DNA of 17,228 bases from CAYOEZ01 sp964402955. GTDB taxonomy: Bacteria; Chloroflexota; DTOL01; DAOUCN01. The stretch is taken from positions 1-17,228 of the forward strand of contig CAYOEZ010000090.1 of assembly GCA_964402955.1 (NCBI GenBank), given 5' to 3'. Positions within the stretch are counted from its first letter, which is position 1. Every line of letters starts with the position of its first letter. A program made the translations under genes and the position numbers. The notes under the pieces are model-generated. The model made no database searches, was not told the origin of the DNA, and was given only the letters and a program-made list of their open reading frames with translations. Of the stretch, positions 1 to 6,892 are shown in pieces.

Positions 1-1
1 G

Positions 2-208
2 TGCTTGGGGCAGAAGGCGCGATCACACTTCCTGCGAGAGCTCGATTCGCTCATCGTCTACTTCGAACGCAGCGGGACGTTCGATAGTGAGCAAACTCGG
101 CAGATTCTCCTGGAGGCGCTGCGCGAGCAACGCGATCAGTGGGCCGTTGCGAACTGGCGAACCCTGCTGGGCGTCGCCTTTGATGGCGAAACCGGATCGG
201 CAAGATGA
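2..208 (+). CDS. C-terminal fragment of an unrecognised protein, paralogue of the next gene
   Basis: The reading frame is open from the window edge to a TGA at 206-208, so the gene begins outside the window and only about 68 residues are visible. I do not recognise the family. The fragment aligns over its whole visible core with the C-terminal half of the following gene: both share a pattern of F/H-L-x-E-L/F-D-x-L-I, then F-F/Y-E-R, then T-R-x-x-L-x-x-A-L-R-x-Q-R-D, then W-x-x-L-L. This looks like a soluble, mostly helical, charged domain. The two genes are on the same strand, 67 bp apart, and probably arose by tandem duplication. A start inside the window (a TTG at position 5) is possible on paper but would remove the N-terminal part its paralogue has, so a truncated gene is preferred. 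Confidence 0.55.
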   Translation, partial: CLGQKARSHFLRELDSLIVYFERSGTFDSEQTRQILLEALREQRDQWAVANWRTLLGVAFDGETGSAR

Positions 209-275
209 GAGAAGCCTGACCCCGGTACATGACCATCGCTCTCTCTCCACACACGATCCTCTTGAGGCCCTGAAC

Positions 276-719
276 ATGCAGATCATCCTTTTTCTGGTCG
301 TCTTTGCTGCCGCTGTGACACTCGCGTTGTACCTGGCATCGCGCTGGGCCAGCGCCCTGTTCACGAAGGAGTTGACTGGCTACCTGAGCGCCGGTGAGAG
401 CATTGTCAACCATGAGCGCATTCCCGACGCCTGGCTACTCTCCTATCGCAAGCGCAGCGCGGCCATGCGCCAGGCAGGAAAGAGCGAGCGAAAGATAGAG
501 GCGGTCGGGCTGTCTGCACAAACGCATTGTCTGCATGAATTCGACAAGCTTATCCACTTCTTTGAGCGAAACAATCTGACGGACGGCGACGAAACCCGCG
601 CAGACGTGCTAACCGCGCTGCGCACGCAGAGGGATCTCTGCGAACGAGCGTCGTGGCAAGCTCTGCTTGCCCCTGATTCGGCGCTGTCTGCTGCCGCTGA
701 CGAGGAGATGGCAGGCTGA
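276..719 (+). CDS. Small membrane-anchored protein of unknown function, tandem paralogue of the upstream gene
   Basis: The chosen start is the ATG at 276, preceded by TTGAGG (262-267) at 8 nt. The frame is open further upstream, but the upstream part overlaps the preceding gene and has no sensible leader. The product is 147 residues. Residues 2-23 (MQIILFLVVFAAAVTLALYL onward) form a single hydrophobic segment that is probably a membrane anchor. The rest is charged and rich in Arg, Glu and Leu and is predicted here to be helical and cytoplasmic, although topology is inferred. Residues about 85-138 match the fragment at the left edge of the window. No catalytic motif or known domain is evident, so no function is proposed. 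No terminator with a U-tract follows; the next plus-strand element is the folded RNA candidate about 105 bp downstream. Confidence 0.6.
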   Translation: MQIILFLVVFAAAVTLALYLASRWASALFTKELTGYLSAGESIVNHERIPDAWLLSYRKRSAAMRQAGKSERKIEAVGLSAQTHCLHEFDKLIHFFERNNLTDGDETRADVLTALRTQRDLCERASWQALLAPDSALSAAADEEMAG

Positions 720-825
720 ACGCAAACGGGGACACCGAGCGGTGCAGTCTACTGCTCTGGTAAGCCCTGTCCTTGCCGCCGATAAGCTCGTTGTCCAGCA
801 GCGGGCTAGCATTCAGTCCGCGGAG

Positions 826-974
826 AGGGTGTTGAACAATGGCGTTTTGGTGCGTAGCATAGCCCCTCGTGGGCGTCGAAAGCCCCGATACGGCCAATTC
901 GACGGCCACCCCCTGAGTGCCGGGGGCAGGCAAACAGCCTATGCTACGCGTTTCGGTGCCTTGTTCAACACTCT
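826..974 (+). ncRNA. Candidate structured RNA, rod-shaped with a branched apex, unidentified
   Basis: The two ends pair over 14 positions (826-839 with 961-974, core TGTTGAACAA against TTGTTCAACA, one G-U). After one bulged base, GGC (841-843) pairs with GCC (958-960). Then GTTTTGGT (844-851) faces GTTTCGGT (950-957), where six of eight positions are G-U wobbles. A perfect 11-bp helix follows (GCGTAGCATAG 852-862 with 939-949). The apex has a 12-position helix with one mismatch (869-880 with 898-909) and a C4-5/G4-5 hairpin (about 909-926). The G-U run pairs only in the plus-strand transcript, since the complement gives A-C oppositions, which argues for an RNA made from this strand rather than a DNA palindrome. 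I do not recognise the family. 6S-like and Y-RNA-like RNAs were considered but no diagnostic motif was found. No clear promoter or U-tract was seen. Confidence 0.45.
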
Positions 975-988
975 GCTTGTGGAAGCAC

Positions 989-1018
989 TTGACGGTGAAC
1001 GCCCAAGTATGATATGAT
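989..1018 (+). promoter_or_regulatory. Sigma-70 type promoter for the transporter operon
   Basis: The -35 box TTGACG (989-994) and -10 box TATGAT (1013-1018) are separated by 18 bp, and each matches the bacterial consensus at five of six positions. Transcription would begin near 1025 and leave a leader of about 210 nt before the binding-protein start codon. It is the best promoter between the upstream gene and the operon. Confidence 0.6.
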
Positions 1019-1191
1019 AGCAGAGTACATGACGTGTGGTGGTAACCCCAGGGCGTACTTGTTTTCTTGCTCCTCGTCCCCTATTAGCAGCCTGAAGCGA
1101 AGGCAGACCCGGGTTGACCCACATGCTCCGTACAGTCCATACACTGGGGCGGCTCCTGTCTCTCCACCTGACCTCTCGTTTCAATGTCGTG

Positions 1192-1213
1192 TGACACACA
1201 ATCTCGTGTGTCA
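1192..1213 (+). promoter_or_regulatory. Leader hairpin / inverted repeat just upstream of the ribosome binding site
   Basis: TGACACAC (1192-1199) and GTGTGTCA (1206-1213) form a perfect 8-bp inverted repeat around a 6-nt loop. It ends 9 nt before the AAGGAGG site of the binding-protein gene. It could be an mRNA hairpin that stabilises or modulates the leader, or a DNA operator half-site pair. The sequence does not decide between them. Confidence 0.35.
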
Positions 1214-1236
1214 ATGCCAAACAAGGAGGTTTTCCC

Positions 1237-3444
1237 ATGTCCAGGACAAAGGTAACCAGGCGTGAATTCTTCACACTGGCGGCAGTAGCGTCCGGCACAG
1301 CCATCGTGGCTGCCTGCGGCGCAACACCCACACCCACGCCCGTTCCAACGGCCACCAAGGCGCCCGTACCGCCAACCGCTGCACCGGTCGCGCCCACCGC
1401 GACCAAGGCCCCGGTTGCGCCCACCGCTGCACCAGCGGCCCCGACCGCCGCGCCGGCCACAGCAACGGCCGCTCCTGCTGCTGTCCCGACCAAGGCGCCG
1501 AGCGCCGGCGCTCAGTACATCGGCAAGCTCGAAGGCTACGAGGTTCAGGCTAGCGTGGCCAAGCCGGCCAAGGTGGGAGAAGCGCCCATGCTGGCCGACC
1601 TGGTCAAGGCTGGCAAGCTGCCGCCCGCTGAGCAGCGCATCCCCGATGAGCCGTGCGTCACCAAGCCGCTCAAGGAAATCGGCAAGTACGGCGGAACCTG
1701 GCGGCGTGGCTTTACCGGTCCGGGCGACGGCGAAAACGGCAACCGTATGGTAGCGGTGGACAAGTGGATTTTCTGGGACTACACAGGCACCAAGGTCATC
1801 CCCAGCCTGGCCAAGGCCTGGAAGGTCTCGGACGACGGCAAGACGACGACCATTATCCTGCGCAAGGGCACCAAGTGGTCCGACGGCAAGCCCTACAGCG
1901 CTGACGACTGCATGTTCTGGTTCGAGGACATGTACTCGGACAAAGATCTGACGCCCGTCCCGCTCCCCGAGATGTCTGTCGCTGGCAAGCCAGGCAAGAT
2001 GGTCAAGAAGGACGACCTCACCATCGAGTTCCAGTTCGAGGCCACCTACTACCTGTTCGAGCTGGTGCTGGCTGGCGACATGGGGCCCGGGCGCGGCCAG
2101 GCTGTCGGCCAGTTCATAACCCTCACGGGGGGCGGCTATGCACCCAAGCACTATCTCTCCCAGTTCTTGCCCAAGTACAAGCCGCAGGCGGAACTCGATG
2201 CCGCGGCCAAAGCAGCAGGCTTCGATAACTGGAAGAGCCGGTTCATGGTGCTCAAGGACTGGGAGCGCAACGTGGACCTGCCAGGTGTGCAACCCTGGAA
2301 GGTCGTCACCGACATCACCAAGCCCCAGTGGGTCATCGAGCGCAACCCATACTTCTGGGAAGTTGACACGGCGGGCAACCAGTTGCCCTACATTGACAAG
2401 GTCCAGTTTACCCTGGCCGAGAACGTTGAGGTGCTGAACCTGCGGGCCATCGCTGGCGAATATGATCAGCAGGAGCGCCACATAGACATCCAGAAGCTGC
2501 CGGTGTTCATCGAGAACCAGCAGAAGGGCAACTACACCGTGCACCTCGATCCGGGTGTGTATGGCTCCGACACCCTCCTCTTCATCAACCATACCTTTGA
2601 TGGAGATCCTGAGATCGCCAAGTGGCTGCATAACAAGGAGTTCCGCCGTGCCCTCTCTATGGGCATTGATCGCGACCAGGTTAACGAGGCGCTCTTCCTG
2701 GGCCTGGGCACGCCTGGCTCTCCCGTACCCGATGAAAGCATGCCCGAGAATCCCGGCCCCGAGTGGCGCAAGAAGTGGCATGTCCTCGACATCACCCAGG
2801 CCAATCAAATACTGGACAAGATCGGCCTGGACAAGAAGGATGCTGAAGGCTATCGCCTGCGCACCGACGGCAAGGGCCGCCTGCGCATCGAGCTCCAGGC
2901 TTCGGCTGGCGCCTTCCTGCCCTACATCAAGCATGCTGAGATGATCGTCCAGCAATGGAAGAAGATCGGCATCCAGGGCGACGCCAAGGAGTTTGAGCGC
3001 AACCTGTTCACCGCCAACCGAGACAATAACACGCAGCAGATCTCCCTGTGGTCGAACGGCGGCACGGAGCTCATCTACCTCTATCCCGCACACGCCCTGC
3101 CAGTGCAGACGGGGAACTTCTACAGCGTTCCCATCGGCACGTGGTATGCAACGGGCGGCAAGCAGGGCATCGCGCCGAAAGACCCCGACCTGAAGAAGGC
3201 CATGGATCTGTTCACTGAGGCCCAGACGAAGAAGCTCGAGGAGCGCAACAAGATCGCCCAGGAAATCTGGAAGATCTACGTAGACGCCGTACTGGGTATC
3301 GGTGTGGTTGGTGTGTCGCCGGCCTTCCTGGGCGTCCGCATTACCAGCAACAAGCTGGGCAATATTCCGGCGCGCCACGTCAACGCTCAGCACATGCGCA
3401 ACCCCACCGGCTCACGCCCGACCACCATATTCTTCAAGTCATAA
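1237..3444 (+). CDS. Extracellular solute-binding lipoprotein, peptide/nickel/oligosaccharide ABC importer (SBP family 5)
   Basis: The 735-residue product captures the substrate outside the membrane for the importer encoded downstream. The ATG follows a strong AAGGAGG at 7 nt. The N-terminus carries TRREFF (residues 7-12), resembling a twin-arginine signal, then a hydrophobic stretch and a lipobox VAAC with the lipidated Cys at 27. Residues 28-90 are a Thr/Pro/Ala linker with internal repeats that would hold the domain off the membrane. The remainder matches family 5 binding proteins: a conserved early segment with WKVSDDGKT and LRKGTKWSDG (about residues 195-215), and a later RRALSMGIDRDQVNEALF segment. 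The length is somewhat above the usual 500-650, partly because of the linker. It is the first gene of the operon. Family 5 proteins bind peptides, opines, nickel chelates or oligosaccharides, so the ligand is unknown. Confidence 0.9.
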   Translation: MSRTKVTRREFFTLAAVASGTAIVAACGATPTPTPVPTATKAPVPPTAAPVAPTATKAPVAPTAAPAAPTAAPATATAAPAAVPTKAPSAGAQYIGKLEGYEVQASVAKPAKVGEAPMLADLVKAGKLPPAEQRIPDEPCVTKPLKEIGKYGGTWRRGFTGPGDGENGNRMVAVDKWIFWDYTGTKVIPSLAKAWKVSDDGKTTTIILRKGTKWSDGKPYSADDCMFWFEDMYSDKDLTPVPLPEMSVAGKPGKMVKKDDLTIEFQFEATYYLFELVLAGDMGPGRGQAVGQFITLTGGGYAPKHYLSQFLPKYKPQAELDAAAKAAGFDNWKSRFMVLKDWERNVDLPGVQPWKVVTDITKPQWVIERNPYFWEVDTAGNQLPYIDKVQFTLAENVEVLNLRAIAGEYDQQERHIDIQKLPVFIENQQKGNYTVHLDPGVYGSDTLLFINHTFDGDPEIAKWLHNKEFRRALSMGIDRDQVNEALFLGLGTPGSPVPDESMPENPGPEWRKKWHVLDITQANQILDKIGLDKKDAEGYRLRTDGKGRLRIELQASAGAFLPYIKHAEMIVQQWKKIGIQGDAKEFERNLFTANRDNNTQQISLWSNGGTELIYLYPAHALPVQTGNFYSVPIGTWYATGGKQGIAPKDPDLKKAMDLFTEAQTKKLEERNKIAQEIWKIYVDAVLGIGVVGVSPAFLGVRITSNKLGNIPARHVNAQHMRNPTGSRPTTIFFKS
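1345..1440 (+). repeat. Two-unit repeat encoding the lipoprotein linker
   Basis: Residues 37-52 (PTATKAPVPPTAAPVA) and 53-68 (PTATKAPVAPTAAPAA) are near-identical 16-residue units, encoded by two 48-bp blocks. Shorter degenerate units continue to about residue 88. Such low-complexity tethers are frequent in surface lipoproteins of Chloroflexota and can vary in unit number between strains. Confidence 0.75.
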
Positions 3445-3461
3445 CCATGTGTGTTGCTCCA

Positions 3462-3493
3462 GCGGGACGCCCCGACGCGTTGGGGCGTCCCGC
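3462..3493 (+). promoter_or_regulatory. Strong hairpin after the binding-protein gene
   Basis: A perfect 12-bp stem (GCGGGACGCCCC 3462-3473 with 3482-3493) closes an 8-nt loop 17 nt after the stop codon. A smaller 5-bp hairpin (3493-3505) abuts it. There is no U-tract, so this is not a clear intrinsic terminator. In binding-protein-dependent operons such hairpins commonly protect the upstream mRNA or reduce read-through, so that the binding protein exceeds the permeases; that role is inferred here. Confidence 0.6.
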
Positions 3494-3526
3494 GCTGTCG
3501 CAGCGTGCTCGACGACTCTCTGCTCT

Positions 3527-3556
3527 GGCGTGGGCCGGTGTCAATCGGCCCACGCC
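3527..3556 (+). promoter_or_regulatory. Second intercistronic hairpin, directly upstream of the permease ribosome binding site
   Basis: A perfect 11-bp stem (GGCGTGGGCCG 3527-3537 with 3546-3556) closes an 8-nt loop. It ends 4 nt before the GAGG (3561-3564) that serves the TTG start at 3574, so it could also limit ribosome access. No U-tract follows. Together with the preceding hairpin it probably sets the ratio of binding protein to permease. Confidence 0.55.
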
Positions 3557-3573
3557 ACATGAGGTAGGAATCT

Positions 3574-4560
3574 TTGCTATCATACATTCTACGCCGATTA
3601 GTCATGGCAGTCTTCACCGTGGTGGCCATCAGCATTCTCTCCTTTGTTATCATCCAATTGCCGCCTGGCGACTTCGCGACGGCCTACATTGCCCAGCTCC
3701 AAGCATCAGGAAGTGTAGTATCTGCTAACGAGGCCGAGATTCTGCGTGCCCAATACGGCCTTGACCAGCCCATCTACGTGCAATACATCAAGTGGGTCGG
3801 ATTGATGACCCAGGGCAACTTCGGCATGGCCATGAACTGGAACAAGCCAGTCAAAGACGTCATCGGCGACCGGCTGGCAATGACGATGGTCTTGTCGGTG
3901 TTTGCCATCATGCTCACCTGGATTGTGGCTTTGCCCATCGGCATCTACTCAGCGGTGCGGCAGTATTCGATTGGCGACTACATCTTCACTCTGATCGGCT
4001 TCATCGGTATCGCCGTACCCAACTTCATGCTGGCCCTGATCCTGATGTACCTGGGGTTCAAATACTTCAACATGAACATTGGCGGCCTCTTCTCTGCCCA
4101 GTACGAACAGGCGCCCTGGAGTTGGCCGAAGCTGTTTGATCTGCTTAAGCATCTCGTCCTTCCATCGCTGATCCTCGGTTTGGCCGGGACGGCTCAGCTC
4201 ATCCGCATCATGCGCGCCAACCTGCTGGACGAGCTGCGCAGGCCCTATGTCGTGACAGCGCGAGCCAAGGGTCTTTCGGAGACGCGCGTCATCCTCAAGT
4301 ATCCGGTGCGGGCGGCCCTCAATCCTTTTGCCAGCACGCTTGGCTACTATTTCCCCTATGTCGTGTCGGGCAGTATCATTGTGTCGCTGGTGCTCAGTTT
4401 ACCCACCGTTGGACCGCTGCTGTTGAGCTCCCTGCTTGCCCAGGACATGTTTCTGGCTGGCACCATCGTGCTCATGCTGGGTGTCATGACCGTGATCGGC
4501 ACTTTCGTTTCTGACCTGGTATTGATGTGGATCGATCCCCGCATCCGCATGGAGGGATAG
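3574..4560 (+). CDS. ABC importer permease, DppB/OppB family
   Basis: The 328-residue product is one half of the transmembrane channel of the peptide/oligosaccharide-type importer. The start is a TTG with GAGG at 9 nt. It gives the expected N-terminus MLSYILRRLVMAVFTVVAIS, which holds the first membrane helix typical of this family, whereas the next internal ATG would cut into that helix. A periplasmic segment follows (about residues 35-95, including YGLDQPIYVQY), then five further hydrophobic segments. The cytoplasmic EAA loop that contacts the ATPases is clear, with the signature YVVTARAKGLSETRVILKYP followed by RAALNP (around residues 226-250). Length is normal. It is followed at 6 bp by the second permease gene, and the two proteins probably form a heterodimer. 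Confidence 0.92.
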   Translation: MLSYILRRLVMAVFTVVAISILSFVIIQLPPGDFATAYIAQLQASGSVVSANEAEILRAQYGLDQPIYVQYIKWVGLMTQGNFGMAMNWNKPVKDVIGDRLAMTMVLSVFAIMLTWIVALPIGIYSAVRQYSIGDYIFTLIGFIGIAVPNFMLALILMYLGFKYFNMNIGGLFSAQYEQAPWSWPKLFDLLKHLVLPSLILGLAGTAQLIRIMRANLLDELRRPYVVTARAKGLSETRVILKYPVRAALNPFASTLGYYFPYVVSGSIIVSLVLSLPTVGPLLLSSLLAQDMFLAGTIVLMLGVMTVIGTFVSDLVLMWIDPRIRMEG

Positions 4561-4566
4561 GCAAGA

Positions 4567-5679
4567 ATGGCCACACTGCCCACAACACCAGACGCCGAAG
4601 AACGCATTTCTGTTGCCACGCAATGGCAGCTCATGTGGTGGCGCTTCCGTAAACACACTCTGGCCAAGGTGGGAGCGCTTGTTGTTATCTTCTTCTACCT
4701 TGTAGCGCTCTTTGCCGACTTCCTTGCCTATTCCGACCCGCAGTTCGTCGAGGCGCAGCGTTCTCTCCTGTCGCCGCATGGCATCCAGTGGATGGACAAC
4801 GGCAAGTTTGCGCCGTTCGCCTACGGCCTGTCGGGAACGCGCGACCCCAAGACGTTCAAGCGCGTGTACGTGACTGACCCGAACGCCAAGTACCCCATTC
4901 GCTTCTTCGGCAAAGGTTTTGAGTGGAAGATCCTGGGCAAGAGCGTGGATCGCCACCTCATTGCCGTCGAGGGGGCCAAGGCCGAGGAAGTGCTCTTCCT
5001 CCTCGGCACCGACTCGCTCGGACGCGACCTTTTCTCTCGCCTGATGTATGCCACCCGCACCTCGATGACAATCGGCCTTGTGGGAGTCACGCTCAGCCTC
5101 TTCCTGGGCATCCTCTTAGGCGGCGTCTCCGGTTTCTATGGAGGCTCGATAGACACACTGATACAGCGTTTGATCGAGATCATCCGCTCGATTCCGACCA
5201 TCCCCCTGTGGATGGGCTTGGCGGCTGCTCTCCCGCGCGAATGGAACGTGCGGCAGGTCTACTTTGCCATCACGATCATCATTTCACTTGTCGGCTGGAC
5301 GGAGTTGGCGCGCGTTGTGCGCGGGCGCTTTCTCTCTTTGCGTGAAGAAGACTTTGTGACGGCAGCCGAGCTGGCTGGCTGCAGTCAGATGCGCATCATT
5401 TTCCGCCACATGGTGCCGTCGTTCCTGAGCCATATTATTGCCGCCACCACCCTGGCAATTCCGGCGATGATCATCAGCGAGACCTCGCTGAGCTTCCTGG
5501 GCCTGGGGCTGCGCCCGCCGGCCGTCAGTTGGGGCGTTCTGCTGCAGGACGCACAGAATGTTCAGTCTCTGGCGATCTCGCCCTGGCTTGTCTTTCCGAC
5601 CGTGCCGGTCATCATCGTGATCCTGGCCTTGAATTTCCTCGGCGACGGTCTGCGTGACGCCGCTGACCCGTACGGATAA
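4567..5679 (+). CDS. ABC importer permease, DppC/OppC family
   Basis: The 370-residue product is the second channel subunit. The ATG is preceded by GGAGGG (4551-4556) at 10 nt, inside the end of the preceding gene. An N-terminal cytoplasmic tail and a first hydrophobic helix (about residues 36-55) fit the OppC N-terminal domain. An extended periplasmic stretch (about 57-135) is longer than in DppC and resembles OppC-type or oligosaccharide-type members. LLGTDSLGRDLFSRLMYATR (about 139-158) is the family hallmark before the channel domain. The EAA loop is DFVTAAELAGCSQMRIIFRH, followed by SETSLSFLGLGLRPP and WGVLL near the C-terminus. It should pair with the upstream DppB-type subunit. The first ATPase gene begins 72 bp downstream. 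Confidence 0.92.
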   Translation: MATLPTTPDAEERISVATQWQLMWWRFRKHTLAKVGALVVIFFYLVALFADFLAYSDPQFVEAQRSLLSPHGIQWMDNGKFAPFAYGLSGTRDPKTFKRVYVTDPNAKYPIRFFGKGFEWKILGKSVDRHLIAVEGAKAEEVLFLLGTDSLGRDLFSRLMYATRTSMTIGLVGVTLSLFLGILLGGVSGFYGGSIDTLIQRLIEIIRSIPTIPLWMGLAAALPREWNVRQVYFAITIIISLVGWTELARVVRGRFLSLREEDFVTAAELAGCSQMRIIFRHMVPSFLSHIIAATTLAIPAMIISETSLSFLGLGLRPPAVSWGVLLQDAQNVQSLAISPWLVFPTVPVIIVILALNFLGDGLRDAADPYG

Positions 5680-5751
5680 ATCGAGCAGCGCGAGCGTTCC
5701 ACGTCAAAGTCCGCACGTAGAGTCTTGATCGCTATGTCTTTGGAGCATGCT

Positions 5752-6795
5752 ATGGAAAATGGGCAGAAGCCCATCCTGTCGGTTCGTAACCTGAAAACGT
5801 ATTTCTTCCAGGATGAAGGCACCGTTCACGCCGTTGACGGCGCCAGCTTTGATCTATACAAGGGCAGAACGCTTGGCATTGTGGGCGAAAGCGGCTGTGG
5901 CAAGAGCGTCACCGCCCGCTCCGTACTGCGCATTGTTGAGCGTCCCGGGCGCATTGTCGAAGGCGAGATCATGCTGCGGCGCAGAGCCGGCAGCAATCAC
6001 GCCGAAGAGCTTGACCTGACAAAGCTCGGCCCTGATGGCAAGGTCATGCGCTCTGTCCGCGGCAAGGACATTGGTCTGATCTTTCAGGAGCCGATGACGT
6101 CGTTCAGCGCCTATTACACGATCGGCAATCAGATAACTGAAGTCATCCGGCTGCATCTCAAGCTGGGGCAGCGCGCGGCGCGGCAGCACGCAATTGAGAT
6201 GCTGCGGCTAGTTGGCATTCCCAAGCCGGAGCGGCGTATTGACGAGTATTCGTTCCAACTCAGCGGCGGCTTGCGCCAGCGCGCCATGATTGCCATGGCC
6301 CTCTCCTGCAACCCGGACATCTTGATCGCCGATGAGCCGACCACAGCCCTCGACGTGACGACGCAGGCGCAGATTCTGGCCCTGCTGGAGCGGCTGCAGA
6401 GCGAGCGAGAGATGGCCATCATGCTCATCACCCACAACCTGGGCGTCGTGGCAGAAATGTGCGACGACGTGGTTGTCATGTATCTAGGGCGGGTCGTTGA
6501 AAAGGGCCCCGTCGATGACATCTTCCACGAGGCCAAACACCCCTACACACAGGCGCTGCTGCGTTCCATTCCCAGTATCGATTCGGCGCCGCGTGTCAAG
6601 CTGCCGACAGTCAGCGGAAGCATCCCGCATCCCTACAACCGGCCCAAAGGCTGCCCTTTCAACACGCGCTGCCCTCAAGTAATGGCCGGTCTGTGCGATG
6701 TTGAGGTTCCTTCCCTGCTGTCGATCGCTGAGAACCATGATGTCAGTTGTTTCTTGTACCATAAGCCGGCTACACCCGGCGCGCCGGCCAAGTAG
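5752..6795 (+). CDS. ABC importer ATPase, OppD/DppD family
   Basis: This 347-residue protein is one of the two ATPases that power the importer at the inner face of the membrane. I chose ATG 5752, which has GGAG (5742-5745) at 6 nt; upstream TTG 5725 and ATG 5734 are in frame but lack a good site. Motifs are complete: Walker A GESGCGKS (residues 45-52), Q-loop Gln112 in FQEP, signature LSGGLRQR (starting at 170), Walker B ILIADEP with Asp194-Glu195, and the switch His228. The oligopeptide-type C-terminal extension is present, with HPYTQALL and the Cys-rich GCPFNTRCP. The signature has Leu where Met is usual, which is a mild change. Its partner ATPase lies 97 bp downstream, beyond an inverted repeat. 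Confidence 0.92.
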   Translation: MENGQKPILSVRNLKTYFFQDEGTVHAVDGASFDLYKGRTLGIVGESGCGKSVTARSVLRIVERPGRIVEGEIMLRRRAGSNHAEELDLTKLGPDGKVMRSVRGKDIGLIFQEPMTSFSAYYTIGNQITEVIRLHLKLGQRAARQHAIEMLRLVGIPKPERRIDEYSFQLSGGLRQRAMIAMALSCNPDILIADEPTTALDVTTQAQILALLERLQSEREMAIMLITHNLGVVAEMCDDVVVMYLGRVVEKGPVDDIFHEAKHPYTQALLRSIPSIDSAPRVKLPTVSGSIPHPYNRPKGCPFNTRCPQVMAGLCDVEVPSLLSIAENHDVSCFLYHKPATPGAPAK

Positions 6796-6803
6796 CATGC
6801 CGC

Positions 6804-6869
6804 GTAGGGCAGGTTTCTTACCTGCCGCTAAATGAACAAATCCGTTGGCGGGTATGAAACCCGCCCTAC
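6804..6869. repeat. Inverted repeat pair of hairpins inside the operon, MITE-like
   Basis: Two 23-bp arms (6804-6826 and 6847-6869) are inverted copies with three mismatches, outer ends GTAGGGC and GCCCTAC, separated by 20 bp. Each arm is itself a 7-bp hairpin (GGCAGGT/ACCTGCC and GGCGGGT/ACCCGCC). No target-site duplication is evident. Intergenic repeats of the GTAGGG-CGGGT type recur in many environmental genomes, including Chloroflexota as I recall. It sits between the two ATPase genes, so the operon transcript must read through it. Confidence 0.65.
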
Positions 6870-6892
6870 ATCGTTGACAGGGCAAGTGAAAC

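Larger units (their letters stand above)
720..1236. other. 517-bp intergenic region with an RNA candidate, a promoter and a leader
   Basis: No convincing protein-coding frame is visible here. The stretch 720-825 holds nothing I can name. It is followed by a long folded RNA candidate (826-974), a small 5-bp hairpin (974-987) without a U-tract, a sigma-70 type promoter (989-1018), and a roughly 210-nt untranslated leader for the binding-protein gene that ends in a hairpin (1192-1213) and a strong ribosome binding site (AAGGAGG, 1223-1229). Short frames crossing the region break through the RNA arms and lack ribosome binding sites. Confidence 0.6.

Noticed and set aside
826..974. Calling the folded RNA a 6S RNA, Y RNA or riboswitch
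   Set aside because: No diagnostic sequence motif was found, and the RNA lies upstream of the operon promoter rather than in its leader, so only an unassigned candidate is reported.
1345..1500. The repetitive linker region considered as a CRISPR-like or tandem DNA array
   Set aside because: The repeats are in frame, encode the Thr/Pro/Ala tether and have no spacers.
1084..3393. A 769-codon open frame on the minus strand opposite the binding-protein gene
   Set aside because: Its product is low-complexity and resembles no family, and the plus strand has a strong ribosome site, signal peptide and family motifs. It is a shadow of GC-rich codon use.
3462..3556. Calling the two hairpins intrinsic terminators
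   Set aside because: Neither is followed by a U-tract, and full termination would cut off the permease and ATPase genes that clearly belong to the same importer.
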